Source of the DNA: Gammaproteobacteria bacterium
Lineage (GTDB): Bacteria > Pseudomonadota > Gammaproteobacteria > S012-40
Direction: 5' to 3'
Assembly: GCA_015487785.1 (NCBI GenBank)
Contig: WFPC01000044.1
Span: 124,001-188,000, forward strand
DNA length: 64,000 nt
Shown here: positions 34,902 through 45,272 of the stretch, in pieces
Layout: each line of letters opens with the position of its first letter
How positions within the stretch are numbered: position 1 is the stretch's first letter
The notes under the pieces: generated by a model
Told to the model about the DNA's origin: nothing
Database searches by the model: none
The model's input: the letters and a program-made list of their open reading frames with translations, nothing else
Translations under genes and position numbers: made by a program

Positions 34902-35019
34902 GGTCTGCCGCTCGACTTGAACACCTTGCCAGCATAGACCCAGCACATGAATCAAGCCTGAAAATCAAATCGATACGCTGGCAGCCCCGGCCAGGCCGAT
35001 GGTACACTGGAGCCTCCAT

Positions 35020-35096
35020 GCCCCGGTAGCTCAGCTGGATAGAGCAATCCCCTCCTAAGGGATAGGTCGGACGTTCGAATCGTCTCCGGGGCGCCA
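35020..35096 (+). tRNA. tRNA-Arg (anticodon CCT)
   Basis: The 77-nt segment folds as a cloverleaf. The 7-bp acceptor stem is GCCCCGG with CCGGGGC, the discriminator is G and CCA is encoded. The D arm is AGCTCAGCTGGATAGAGC. The anticodon stem is ATCCC/GGGAT around loop CTCCTAA with anticodon CCT at 35054-35056. The T arm is CGGACGTTCGAATCGTC. It decodes AGG. It stands between a patch of broken mobile-element genes and an aldose epimerase gene that begins 18 nt after the CCA. Confidence 0.95.
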
Positions 35097-35114
35097 AGCA
35101 CAAAACGACCACTC

Positions 35115-35981
35115 ATGAATTCGATCCGACTCGCAAACGATACCTTACAAGTGGACATCCTCCTGCGAGGCGCCGAGCTGTGTTCCCTGCGATACGCCGG
35201 CCGGCAATTGCTCTGGCAGGCCGACCCCGCGGTGTGGCCACGCCACGCCCCCATCCTGTTTCCCATCGTCGGTCGCCTCAAGCACGACACCCTGCGCCAT
35301 CAGGGCCACGACTACCCCCTCGGGCAGCACGGCTTTGCCCGCGATCTCGACTTTACCCTGCTCCACCACCAGGCGCATGCTGCCACCCTGCGCCTGGCCG
35401 CCAGTGACACAACCCGCCGCCACTATCCCTTCGATTTCGAGCTGACCGTGCACTACCAGCTGCAGGGGGCACGCCTGGATATCGACTACCGCGTGAGCAA
35501 CCACGGCGAAGACATCCTGCCGTTCAGCCTCGGCGCCCACCCGGCCTTTCGCTGGCCACTACAGGCCGACACGGCAAGGGAAGCCCATCGAATCGTATTC
35601 GAACAGGAAGAACCGGCGCCGCTGCGCCACCTGCGCGACGGTCTGTTGCTGCGCGAACCCAGGCCGTCACCCATACGAGGCCGGGAGCTGATCCTGGACG
35701 ATGCCCTGTTCCACGAGGATGCGCTGATTTTCGACCGCCTCAACAGCCGGTGGGCCCGCTATGAAGGGCCCACGGCTCCCGCCATCCGGGTGATCTTCGA
35801 GGACTTTCCACACCTGGGGATCTGGAGCAAACCCGGCGCCGGCTTCGTCTGCATCGAGCCCTGGCAGGGCCATGCCAGCCCGGGGGAATTCGAAGGGGAA
35901 TTCATGCACAAGCCCGGCGTGTTCCACCTGCCGCCCTATGCGGAGCGCATCTGGCGCCACAGCATCGAGGTGTTAACCTGA
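35115..35981 (+). CDS. aldose 1-epimerase family protein (LacX-like)
   Basis: The 288-residue protein is a galactose-mutarotase-like beta-sandwich. Blocks are LLRGAELCSLRYAGRQLLWQ, PILFPIVGRL, YPLGQHGFARDLDF (with the His of the HGFAR motif), LGAHPAFRWP (the second catalytic His) and GAGFVCIEPWQGHASP with the catalytic Glu. These are characteristic of the LacX/YeaD-like branch rather than GalM. It probably interconverts anomers of a hexose or hexose phosphate. No Shine-Dalgarno sequence is visible, and only 18 nt separate it from tRNA-Arg. Confidence 0.88.
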   Translation: MNSIRLANDTLQVDILLRGAELCSLRYAGRQLLWQADPAVWPRHAPILFPIVGRLKHDTLRHQGHDYPLGQHGFARDLDFTLLHHQAHAATLRLAASDTTRRHYPFDFELTVHYQLQGARLDIDYRVSNHGEDILPFSLGAHPAFRWPLQADTAREAHRIVFEQEEPAPLRHLRDGLLLREPRPSPIRGRELILDDALFHEDALIFDRLNSRWARYEGPTAPAIRVIFEDFPHLGIWSKPGAGFVCIEPWQGHASPGEFEGEFMHKPGVFHLPPYAERIWRHSIEVLT

Positions 35982-36145
35982 ATACTTCACCCGCCTCCCG
36001 AGAACCCACGGCACCCGCAGCGGCCCAGGTGGCGGTTTGAGGCGAAAGGCAAGACGGGGGCTGGCTCGAGCAAAAACCCATCGCAACATGCGAATTCAGA
36101 ACATCGTGCAATGGACTGACCACGCAATTCGTTTGGGCAAGCCGG

Positions 36146-36751
36146 TCAGCCTGTGCTTTCCTGGCGCTGACGGAGCTGCTCACGCTGGCGATCGAAGATA
36201 TAGCGACTGAGCAGCTTGCGCTGGTAATCGTTGATGTAGGGAAAACCCACCCCGATGCGGTGATCGCCTCCCTCCACGGCTTCGCAGTGCACCACCTTGC
36301 CAAAGGTCTCCAGACCCATTTGCGGACCGGCGATGATCAGGCGGCAGAACAAGTGCGAACCCACCGTCAGGGGCTCGGTGGCGAGAAAGCTGATGCCGCC
36401 CTCGCTGATATCCAGGGTATTGCTGGTCTGCAGGGCATGGCGTCCCATTTCCTCGTTGAAACGGTCGAAAAACACCATTCCTGCAACAATGTCCACCTTG
36501 CGATCCAGATGCTCCAGATACTGGGCGATGGCGGGAGACTCGGCCCGGATGCTGGCGATCAAGGGTGTCATCTGGCGGCTCAGATAGTCCAGTTGCTGGG
36601 AAGCACCGGAAACCGGCTGCGGCCCTTCGTCGCGCTGGCGCAGATAGCGGGAAACCTCCTCTTCGCCAGCCCGCCTAAACTCCAGGTAGACCCGGTCCTC
36701 CAGGCGATAGTAATTGCGCCGTTCGTCGTTGGGATAGTTGTCGCCCGCCAT
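36146..36751 (-). CDS. PilZ-domain cyclic di-GMP receptor protein
   Basis: The 201-residue protein has an N-terminal RxxxR-type motif (DERRNYYRLEDRVYLEF), a central helical region of about 90 residues and a C-terminal beta-barrel with TLDISEGGISFLATEPL (the D/NxSxxG motif) and HRIGVGFPYIND. These are the two signature elements of PilZ domains, here split by a helical insertion. Proteins of this layout bind cyclic di-GMP and control motility, adhesion or polysaccharide export. The long leader upstream contains several GGA motifs (see 36752-36963), one overlapping its ribosome-binding site. Confidence 0.88.
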   Translation of the reverse strand: MAGDNYPNDERRNYYRLEDRVYLEFRRAGEEEVSRYLRQRDEGPQPVSGASQQLDYLSRQMTPLIASIRAESPAIAQYLEHLDRKVDIVAGMVFFDRFNEEMGRHALQTSNTLDISEGGISFLATEPLTVGSHLFCRLIIAGPQMGLETFGKVVHCEAVEGGDHRIGVGFPYINDYQRKLLSRYIFDRQREQLRQRQESTG

Positions 36752-36963
36752 AGGTTCGTCCTGTCTTGCTTGGGTTGTTCACCGGAACGGCCGCGGCCGG
36801 CCGCAGAAACCCTATCGGCAACAAAGGCGTAAGCTTGAAGACGGCCGCCGCATACAGCCGAAGAAGAGAACTCAAGGGGGTGCGCATCTTCCCTGACGCG
36901 CCTATGACATCCCTGCCACCACTTTCCCCGTGGTGACGCAGCACGGCACTGCGTTCCCTTGGC
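36752..36963 (-). promoter_or_regulatory. long leader of the PilZ gene with CsrA/RsmA-type GGA motifs
   Basis: The ~211-nt leader contains five GGA motifs on the minus strand. One at 36907-36915 (CAGGGATGT) equals the CsrA SELEX core CARGGAUGU exactly. One at 36925-36927 sits in the 7-nt loop of a perfect 6-bp hairpin (36917-36935). One at 36890-36892 sits in the loop of a 4-bp GCGC hairpin (36882-36901). One is near 36955-36957, and one (36759-36761) is inside the Shine-Dalgarno ACAGGA. Together these suggest repression of PilZ translation by a CsrA-type protein. The stretch 36964-37082 holds the promoter and no gene. Confidence 0.5.
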
Positions 36964-36969
36964 CGGAAA

Positions 36970-36998
36970 GTTATAACGGCTCCCCCTTGACCAAACAA
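36970..36998 (-). promoter_or_regulatory. candidate sigma-70 promoter of the PilZ gene
   Basis: On the minus strand TTGTTT (36993-36998) and TATAAC (36970-36975) are separated by exactly 17 bp. They match the -35 and -10 hexamers at 3/6 and 5/6 positions. The start point would be near 36963, giving the long leader annotated next to it. Confidence 0.45.
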
Positions 36999-37082
36999 TA
37001 ACCCATTCGAACTAGACCATAGGCAATTCAACAATTTATAGAGCCCGCGACCAAATTTTTTTAATCTCCGCCCAAAACTACC

Positions 37083-40000
37083 CTATTGGACGGACCCCGT
37101 TTTCATTTCCTGCTTCCCCTCACCCAGGCGTAACAGGCTGGGCAGCAACAACAGGGTGAACACCGTGCTGATACTCATCCCCCCCACGATCACCGCCGCC
37201 AGCCCGCGATAGAGTTCGCTGCCCGCACCCGGCATCAAGAGCAGGGGCAACATGCCGAAAATGCTGGTCAGGGTGGACATGAGAATGGGTCGCAGCCGCA
37301 GCCGCACCGCCTGCTCCACCGCCTGGCGCCGGGCCAGACCCTCGCGCTCGCCCCGGCGGGTCTGGTGTACCAGCAAGATGGCATTGTTGACCATCAGGCC
37401 CAGCAGGATGACGAAACCGATCATGGTCAGCAAGTCCAAAGGCTGGAACACGAACAGATTGAGCATGGCCAGTGCGGCGATACCGCCCACCGCCGCCAGG
37501 GGAATGCTGAGCAGGACCAACAGACTGTCCACGAAGGAACGAAACAGGGCACTGATGAGCAAATAGAGGATCACGATGGCCAATAAAAAACTACCCGTCA
37601 TTTCACGCTTCACCGTGGCCAGTTTGTCGGCGGTACCCGAATAACGGATCTCGCCGTCTTCCGGCAACAGGGGCTCCAGTGCCGGCTGAACCTCCTGCCG
37701 GAGCAATTCGATGGCTTGGTCCAGTGGCATATTGTCCGGCGGCGTCACCTGCAGGGTGATGGTGCGGCGACGGTCGATGCGGCGGATACGTTCCGGCCCG
37801 GCGGTGCGCTGCAGTTCCACCAGCTCACCCAGGGGTACCACCCCGGCCTCGGGGGTGGCCAGGGGAATGGCCACCAGTTGCTCCGGAGTCTGCCAGGACT
37901 GGCCCCGCAGGATGACGTCGAGCCGTCGCTCGCCATCGAAATACTCACCCACATAGAGACCGTCACCCAAGGCCTGGACGATACTTCCCAATTGCGCCCG
38001 ATCCCAGCCCACTTCGGCCAGTTGACGCTCGCGGGGCAACAGACGCAGCTCGGGCTCGGACAGGTCCAGCCCGGGAAAGGGACGCACCGAGGCTCCGGGC
38101 AGGGCCTTGCGAATCAGGCCGAAGCCGGCCTGGGCCGCCTGCAACAGGGACACGATGTCGCGTCCCTGGATGTCCACGTCGATGGTGCGGCCACCACCGA
38201 AACCACCGAACAGGGAAGTACGCTTGGCAAAAGCGATGGTGTCGGGAAAACCGCCCACCACACGGTTGATCAAGGGCACCAATTGATCGGTGGCGGCGGG
38301 ATCCCTGGCCCGCACCCCCATGAACACACCGCCGCCAAAGGCGACGAAGAAGTAGTCGTTGACCGCCGGCTGCTGTTCGCCATCCACATAGGGTTGCATG
38401 CGCCGCGCCACCACCTGACCCATTTCACGCTCTATGGTGTCGATGTTCATGCCCGGCGGAGGCAGGATGAAGGCAAAAACCAGGTTGCGATTCCCCTGGG
38501 GCAGGTAGTCGGGCTTGGGCATCAGCAGATAGGCCAGCAGCAGGGGCAGCAGGATCAGGCCGCCGATCCAGGCCATGCGCCGACGCGGCGTATCGGTCAG
38601 GCGCATCACCCCGGTGGTGAAACGCCGCCACCAATGTCCGTGGGGATCCGGCGGGCTGTGCCGACCCAACCATTGCTGGGCGCTGGCCGGTAGCACGGTG
38701 ATGGCCGCCAACAGGGAAAACACGATGGCCACCGCGATGGTCAGCGCCAGGTCGGCGAACAACTGGCCGGCCTCCTCGCGCAGAAAGACCACCGGCAGGA
38801 AGATCGCCACCGTGGTGGCGGTGGAGGCCAGCAGGGCACCCCACACCTGGCGGGTTCCCTGCAAGGCCGCCTCGCTGGCTCCGTGGCCTTGCTGACGCAG
38901 GCGCACGATGTTCTCCAGCACCACGATGGCGGCATCCAGTACCATACCCACGGCGAAGGCCAGTCCGGCCAGGGAAATGACATTGAGCGTGCGCCCGCTG
39001 GCATCGAGCACGATGAAGCTGGTGACCACCGCCACCGGAATGGCCAGGGCGACCATGAGCGTGGCACGGATCTGGCGCAGGAACCACCACAATATTCCCA
39101 CTGCCAGGACGATGCCCAGAGCCAGGTTGCTGCTCACCAGGTCGATGGAACGGTCGATATAGAGGGTTTCGTCGTAAACCTGGGTGAGCGAGAGCCCGGC
39201 CCGCTTCAATGGCCCTTCGGCCAGTTCCGCCGCGGCCCGCTTGAGCCCGTCCATAACGCGGATCACATTGACCCCGGACTCGCGGTGGGCATTGACCGCC
39301 ATGGCCGGCTCGCCGTTCTGGATCACAAAGCTGGCCCGGTCCACCAGGCGCACCTCCACCGTGGCCACATCGCGCAGGTGGATGGGCCGGCCCTGGTTCC
39401 AGTCCAGAATCATCCCGCCCAGCGCCTCCACCGGGTATTTGCCGGCGAAGCGCAGGGTGTAGCGCCGCTTGCCCACCTCGGCAGTACCGGCGGAAACATC
39501 CTGGCTGCCGCTGGCCAGGCGCGCCACCTCGGGCAGTTCGATGCCCAGAGCGGCAGCCTTGTAGGGATCGAAGGTGATGCGTACCTCTCTTTCACGGCCA
39601 CCGCGCACTTCCGACAAGGCAACGCCCTCCACCCGTTCGAAACGGGCCTGCACCACGTCTTCGATATAGTCCTGGTAGCTGTCGATGGGCCGGGGATTGC
39701 CGCCGACGGGCTTGATGATGAACCAGGCGATGGCACGGGAATTCCCCCCCACACTGCTGATCACCGGCTCATCGGCATCGTCGGGGTAGAAGGGCACCCG
39801 GTTGAGGCGGTTGAGAACTTCTACCAGGGCACGCTGCATGTCCATCTCCACCACGAAGCTGAGCGTGATTTCTCCCTGCCCCCGACGGGCCTTGGCCACC
39901 ATCTCGGTCATGCCCGGCAGACCACGCAAGGCATTCTCCTGCGGCTCAATGATCTCGGCCTCGATTTCTTCCGGCGCCGCCGCGCGCCAGCGGGTCTGAA

Positions 40001-40139
40001 TGGTGATCTCCGGCTTTTCCACCTCGGGAGTAAGTTGCACGGGCAAGCGGTTGAGGCTGATGAGGCCGAACAGGATGGCCAGGATCACCGCCACCAGTAC
40101 CGCCACCGGATTGGCAAGCGACAGCCGGGTGAGGTTCAT
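37083..40139 (-). CDS. RND efflux pump inner-membrane permease (AcrB/MexF family)
   Basis: The 1018-residue protein has two RND repeats: an N-terminal membrane helix (RLSLANPVAVLVAVILAILF), large periplasmic loops and two groups of helices. Conserved blocks include LPVQLTPEVEKPEITIQTRW and, in helix 4, AVGMVLDAAIVVLEN. The helix-4 motif has LDA in place of the VDD usual in AcrB, so the second proton-relay Asp is Ala while the first remains. The second half contains VILLGLMVNNAILLV. It exports compounds from periplasm or membrane; the substrate is unknown. It overlaps its adaptor gene by 4 nt. No outer-membrane factor gene is adjacent. Confidence 0.92.
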   Translation of the reverse strand: MNLTRLSLANPVAVLVAVILAILFGLISLNRLPVQLTPEVEKPEITIQTRWRAAAPEEIEAEIIEPQENALRGLPGMTEMVAKARRGQGEITLSFVVEMDMQRALVEVLNRLNRVPFYPDDADEPVISSVGGNSRAIAWFIIKPVGGNPRPIDSYQDYIEDVVQARFERVEGVALSEVRGGREREVRITFDPYKAAALGIELPEVARLASGSQDVSAGTAEVGKRRYTLRFAGKYPVEALGGMILDWNQGRPIHLRDVATVEVRLVDRASFVIQNGEPAMAVNAHRESGVNVIRVMDGLKRAAAELAEGPLKRAGLSLTQVYDETLYIDRSIDLVSSNLALGIVLAVGILWWFLRQIRATLMVALAIPVAVVTSFIVLDASGRTLNVISLAGLAFAVGMVLDAAIVVLENIVRLRQQGHGASEAALQGTRQVWGALLASTATTVAIFLPVVFLREEAGQLFADLALTIAVAIVFSLLAAITVLPASAQQWLGRHSPPDPHGHWWRRFTTGVMRLTDTPRRRMAWIGGLILLPLLLAYLLMPKPDYLPQGNRNLVFAFILPPPGMNIDTIEREMGQVVARRMQPYVDGEQQPAVNDYFFVAFGGGVFMGVRARDPAATDQLVPLINRVVGGFPDTIAFAKRTSLFGGFGGGRTIDVDIQGRDIVSLLQAAQAGFGLIRKALPGASVRPFPGLDLSEPELRLLPRERQLAEVGWDRAQLGSIVQALGDGLYVGEYFDGERRLDVILRGQSWQTPEQLVAIPLATPEAGVVPLGELVELQRTAGPERIRRIDRRRTITLQVTPPDNMPLDQAIELLRQEVQPALEPLLPEDGEIRYSGTADKLATVKREMTGSFLLAIVILYLLISALFRSFVDSLLVLLSIPLAAVGGIAALAMLNLFVFQPLDLLTMIGFVILLGLMVNNAILLVHQTRRGEREGLARRQAVEQAVRLRLRPILMSTLTSIFGMLPLLLMPGAGSELYRGLAAVIVGGMSISTVFTLLLLPSLLRLGEGKQEMKTGSVQ

Positions 40140-41200
40140 GAAGCGTGTTCCGGGAGAATCCGGACTTTTTGTCCCGCTCGCAGGCGCTCAGCGCCGCGTA
40201 CCACCACACGATCACCGGCACGCAAGTCACCCCTGATCTCGATCAGTTCACCGCTGGCGCCACCGGTTTCCACCGCCACCCGCCGGGCCACACCGGCATC
40301 GTCGATACGAAACACCGCCGCCCCCCGGCTGCGCAACACCAGGGCGTCTCTCGGGACTGCCAGCACCGGCCTCGCTTCATCGGTGGGCACCTGCACCCGT
40401 ACCACCTGACCGGCACGCCAGCCACTGCCGGTGGCATCCAGGCGCACCTGGAACAGGTGGGAACGCGTGTCACCCACCGGCACCAGGGCGCGCACGGGTG
40501 CGTCGAAACGCCGCTCGCCCTGGTATACCGCCAGGGTCGCGCCTGGCCGCAGATGCGCGATACTGCTGGCATCCACGTGCAATTGCACATCCAGGGTGTC
40601 GGGATCGGCCAGGCTCAGCACGGTGTCGCCCACGGTCACCCATTCACCCTCGCGGCGCTGCCGTGACACCACCACCCCACTGAACGGCGCCCGTACCCGG
40701 TAACGGCGCAGGGTCTCGCGATCGTGCGCCAGACGGGCCTCGATCACCGCCAGCTCGGCCACGCTGAGGTCGTAGTCCAGGCGCAGCTTGTCCAGTTCGC
40801 CCTGGGAGGCATAATCGCGCCGGTTCAGTTCCGCCAGGCGTTCCAGTTCCCGCTGCAGATAGGTGCGACGCGCCTGTTCGCGCGCCAGCGCAGCCTGGTT
40901 TTCCTGCAACTGCAGGCGGAACAGGCTGTCGTCCAGGCGCGCCAGAGGCTCGCCACGCCCGATGCGGCTGCCCAGTTCGGCCACCCAGAGCAGGCGCCCG
41001 GCCACCTCCGCCGGCACCTCGGCCCGCTGCCGACTCAGCACAGTGCCAGACACCAGCACGCTGGGAGCCAGCATGATCTCGCGCACCTCGGCCACCACCA
41101 CTGCTGCCGCCCGGCCACCCGGCGGCCCCGCGGCCGGGCTGGCCGGCGCCCAGGCCAGCAGCAGGGCCATCAGGCAAAGCAATCGTCGTGTCAGCCCCAT
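40136..41200 (-). CDS. RND efflux periplasmic adaptor (membrane-fusion protein)
   Basis: The start at 41200 (MGLTRRLLCLMALLLAWAPA) gives a signal peptide ending near SPAAG and 354 residues; the frame is open upstream. The lipoyl-like half motifs are VVSGTVLSRQRAEVPAEVAG and RVRAPFSGVVVSRQRREGEW, flanking an alpha-helical hairpin (QENQAALAREQARRTYLQRE ... LAVIEARLAHDRETLRRY). A beta-barrel and a membrane-proximal domain follow. It links the RND permease to an outer-membrane channel. It is coupled to the permease gene by an ATGA overlap. Confidence 0.92.
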   Translation of the reverse strand: MGLTRRLLCLMALLLAWAPASPAAGPPGGRAAAVVVAEVREIMLAPSVLVSGTVLSRQRAEVPAEVAGRLLWVAELGSRIGRGEPLARLDDSLFRLQLQENQAALAREQARRTYLQRELERLAELNRRDYASQGELDKLRLDYDLSVAELAVIEARLAHDRETLRRYRVRAPFSGVVVSRQRREGEWVTVGDTVLSLADPDTLDVQLHVDASSIAHLRPGATLAVYQGERRFDAPVRALVPVGDTRSHLFQVRLDATGSGWRAGQVVRVQVPTDEARPVLAVPRDALVLRSRGAAVFRIDDAGVARRVAVETGGASGELIEIRGDLRAGDRVVVRGAERLRAGQKVRILPEHAS

Positions 41201-41342
41201 GATTTGGCAATACCTTAGAAAAGAGGTCGACAGTTTACCCCAGCAAGACGGGCGGCGCCCAGCCCCGGCAAGACGATCCACCCACTCTCCCCCGCGCATA
41301 AACCGGTGTCGAACCAGGCCATGAGGGAAGACATCTCATGAG

Positions 41343-41777
41343 CTATAGCTCATCGATCAGGTGATCTTCCAGCGCTTCCAGTCCCACTTCATCCTCGGCC
41401 AGCGCCCACCCGACCACCGAGACACCGGCCTCGTGTACAGTCTCCGGGCGGCCGCTGCGCAGGGGATGCCAGAGGGGCAAGGGCTGGCCCGCGGCACGCA
41501 ACCGATAGGCACAGGTACTGGGCAACCAGTCGAAGCGGGCCAGCTTTTCGTCATCAAGCACGGTACAATCCGGCTCCAACTGGCGTCGCCGGCCATAGTC
41601 GCGGCAGCGTCCGGTATTCACGTCCAGCAAGCGGCAGGCCACTCGGGTGTAATACACACGCCCCGTGTCGGCGTCTTCCAGCTTGTGCAGACAACAACGC
41701 CCACAGCCATCACACAGGGCCTCCCATTGCGCCTTGTCGAGACGCTCCAGGGGTTGTTCCCAGAACGGCGCATTCAC
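41343..41777 (-). CDS. YcgN/UPF0260 family protein with conserved Cys cluster
   Basis: The start is the GTG at 41777, which overlaps the CDF gene stop as GTGA; 144 residues. Family signatures are the N-terminal PFWEQPLERLDKAQWEALCD and GCGRCCLHKLED (CxxCxxCC type), then RVACRLLDVNTGRCRDYGRR, CTVLDD and WLPSTCAYRLRA. These fit UPF0260/YcgN. The Cys pattern also resembles YkgJ-type Fe-S or zinc-binding proteins. Function is not known. Confidence 0.85.
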   Translation of the reverse strand: MNAPFWEQPLERLDKAQWEALCDGCGRCCLHKLEDADTGRVYYTRVACRLLDVNTGRCRDYGRRRQLEPDCTVLDDEKLARFDWLPSTCAYRLRAAGQPLPLWHPLRSGRPETVHEAGVSVVGWALAEDEVGLEALEDHLIDEL

Positions 41778-42682
41778 GGCCAGTTGTCCCGCCACTGGAT
41801 GGCAACCTGCGCGGGCAACTCCGGCTGCAAGGTGATGTGATCGATGCCGAAACGCTGCTCCAGCATCTCCCGCTGCCGATGCAGGATCTGCGGCCATTGA
41901 TCCAAGCGTTCCACCACCAGGTGGGCCGACAAGGCCAGCTTGCCCGAGGCCAAGGTCCAGATATGCAGGTCGTGCACCGAGTGTATCCCCGGCTGCGCCG
42001 CCATGGCGGTGCCCACCTCTTCCAGGCTCAGGTGCAGGGGCACGCCCTCCATCACCACGTGCAGGGCCTCGCGCAACAGGCGCACGGTGGAAATTGCGAT
42101 CAGCACGCAAATCAACACCGAGACCACCGGGTCGATCCAGAACCAGCCAGCATAATAGGCCGCCAAGCCGGACAGCAGCGCCGCCACCGAACCCAACAGG
42201 TCGCCCAGCACGTGCAGCAAGGCCGCGCGGGTGTTGAGGGTCTGCTCACCCCGGCTCAGTAACCAGGCCACGAGGATGTTCACCACCAGACCGGCCAGGG
42301 CAATCCAGATCACCGTGAAGCCGTCGATGTCGTGGGGATGGCGAAAACGCTCGATGGCGGCCAGCACGATGCCCACCACCACCGCCAGCATGGTCAGGCC
42401 ATTGACCAGAGCAGCGATCACTTCGGCGCGCAACAAGCCATAGGAATGCCGTGCCGAGGGCGGGCGCCCGGCCAGCCAGGCGGCAAAGGCAGCCAGACCC
42501 AGGGCTGTGGCATCGGTCACCATGTGGGCCGCGTCGCCCAACAGCGCCAGGGAACCGGCCAGCCAGCCACCCACCGCCTCCAGCAGGGCAAAGCCACCCG
42601 TGAGCAGCAAGGCCGTGAACAACACCCGGCCACTGTTCTGGTGAGCGTGCTCGTGAGAGTGATGCGCGTGAAAACCGCCCAT
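41774..42682 (-). CDS. cation diffusion facilitator (CDF) metal exporter
   Basis: From the ATG at 42682 the protein has 302 residues; a TTG at 42688 is in frame. A His-rich N-terminus (HAHHSHEHAHQ) is followed by six membrane helices. Helix 2 has LGDAAHMVTDATALGLAAFA and helix 5 has HVLGDLLGSVAALLSG. These are the two HxxxD/DxxxD-type sites of the zinc-CDF (CzcD/ZitB) branch. The cytoplasmic C-terminal domain is HDLHIWTLASGKLALSAHLV. It should export Zn2+, Cd2+ or Co2+. A terminator ends just 10 nt before the ATG (see 42692-42715), so expression probably depends on read-through or an internal promoter. Confidence 0.92.
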   Translation of the reverse strand: MGGFHAHHSHEHAHQNSGRVLFTALLLTGGFALLEAVGGWLAGSLALLGDAAHMVTDATALGLAAFAAWLAGRPPSARHSYGLLRAEVIAALVNGLTMLAVVVGIVLAAIERFRHPHDIDGFTVIWIALAGLVVNILVAWLLSRGEQTLNTRAALLHVLGDLLGSVAALLSGLAAYYAGWFWIDPVVSVLICVLIAISTVRLLREALHVVMEGVPLHLSLEEVGTAMAAQPGIHSVHDLHIWTLASGKLALSAHLVVERLDQWPQILHRQREMLEQRFGIDHITLQPELPAQVAIQWRDNWP

Positions 42683-42691
42683 GCTCAATCC

Positions 42692-42715
42692 AAATAAAAG
42701 CCGGGCGAACCCGGC
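42692..42715 (-). terminator. rho-independent terminator between ppa and the CDF gene
   Basis: A 6-bp stem GCCGGG/CCCGGC (42700-42705 with 42710-42715) has a 4-nt TTCG loop and is followed on the minus strand by TTTTATTT. It lies 22 nt downstream of the ppa stop and 10 nt upstream of the CDF ATG. Confidence 0.8.
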
Positions 42716-42736
42716 TTCGTTCCGCTTGGCCGGCGC

Positions 42737-43270
42737 TCAGCCCGCCTGCTGATAACGCTCGACCCCTTCCACTACCGCCGCGCGGGCAGCGGCAGCGTCG
42801 CCCCATTCCTCCAGCCTGACCCATTTGCCGGGCTCCAGGTCCTTGTAGTGCTCGAAGAAATGCTTGATCTGGTCACGCAGCAATTGTGGCAGGTCGGTGG
42901 CTTCCTGCACCCCGTCGTAAAGGGGAGTCAACTTGCTCACCGGCACCGCCAGCAGTTTTTCGTCGCGCCCGGCTTCGTCCACCATATTGAGCACACCGAT
43001 CAGCCGACAGCGGATCACCGCACCATGGCGCAGGGGAATGGGCGTGACCACCAGCACATCGGCCGGATCACCGTCATCCATGAGGGTATGCGGAATAAAA
43101 CCGTAGTTGCAGGGATAGTGCATGGCGGTTCCCATGAAACGATCCACCACCAGGGCACCCGAGTCCTTGTCCACTTCATACTTCACAGGCTCACTCTGGG
43201 CCGGGATCTCGATGATCACATTGACCTCATTGGGCACATCCTTGCCCGCCGGTATATTGCTGAAACTCAT
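42737..43270 (-). CDS. ppa: inorganic pyrophosphatase (family I)
   Basis: The start at 43270 ([20 protein letters not shown]) is preceded by GAGGAG. The open frame runs 18 codons further without support. The 177-residue protein has the family I signature [12 protein letters not shown], preceded by [18 protein letters not shown]. Conserved Asp residues bind Mg2+ and hydrolyse pyrophosphate made in biosynthesis. It is divergent from adk, with 190 nt between the two starts. Confidence 0.95.
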   Translation of the reverse strand: MSFSNIPAGKDVPNEVNVIIEIPAQSEPVKYEVDKDSGALVVDRFMGTAMHYPCNYGFIPHTLMDDGDPADVLVVTPIPLRHGAVIRCRLIGVLNMVDEAGRDEKLLAVPVSKLTPLYDGVQEATDLPQLLRDQIKHFFEHYKDLEPGKWVRLEEWGDAAAARAAVVEGVERYQQAG

Positions 43271-43460
43271 GTCGATCTCCTCATTGCAGAAATTCCGTGC
43301 CGGCGCCCGTGACGCGCGCGGCAAAAGCGGGGCTAGTATAACGCCGGCAAATGACGCTGTCTGCCAGCGTTGAAAAAAGTTATTAACCCGGCAACAATCG
43401 ATGTATATTGTCGGCCGGATTCATCCGCCGAATCATCAACCACAACACAGCGAGCACACC

Positions 43461-45138
<1,678 letters not shown>

Positions 45139-45272
45139 TGGTGCCATTCTTCAGCAACGCTTAAGCCAAAACCGGAAAAAATAGTCTATAATTATTCATC
45201 CGGCATTCGTCCTACAGGCGAAATAGACCACGACACGGAAGCCACGCACCGACAAGGGAGGACAGGCACCAG

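Noticed and set aside
36675-36887. Minus-strand frame beginning MRTPLSSLLRLYAAAVFK in the PilZ leader
   Set aside because: It overlaps the start of the PilZ gene out of frame and has no good ribosome-binding site; the region is better explained as an RNA leader.
38883-40409. A 508-codon plus-strand frame opposite the RND permease
   Set aside because: Antisense shadow; composition dominated by His, Gln, Gly and Asp; the opposite strand carries clear RND motifs.
45181-45200. TATAAT upstream of the 186-aa secreted protein as a promoter
   Set aside because: A good -10, but no -35 hexamer or extended -10 at a workable distance; not annotated as a feature.
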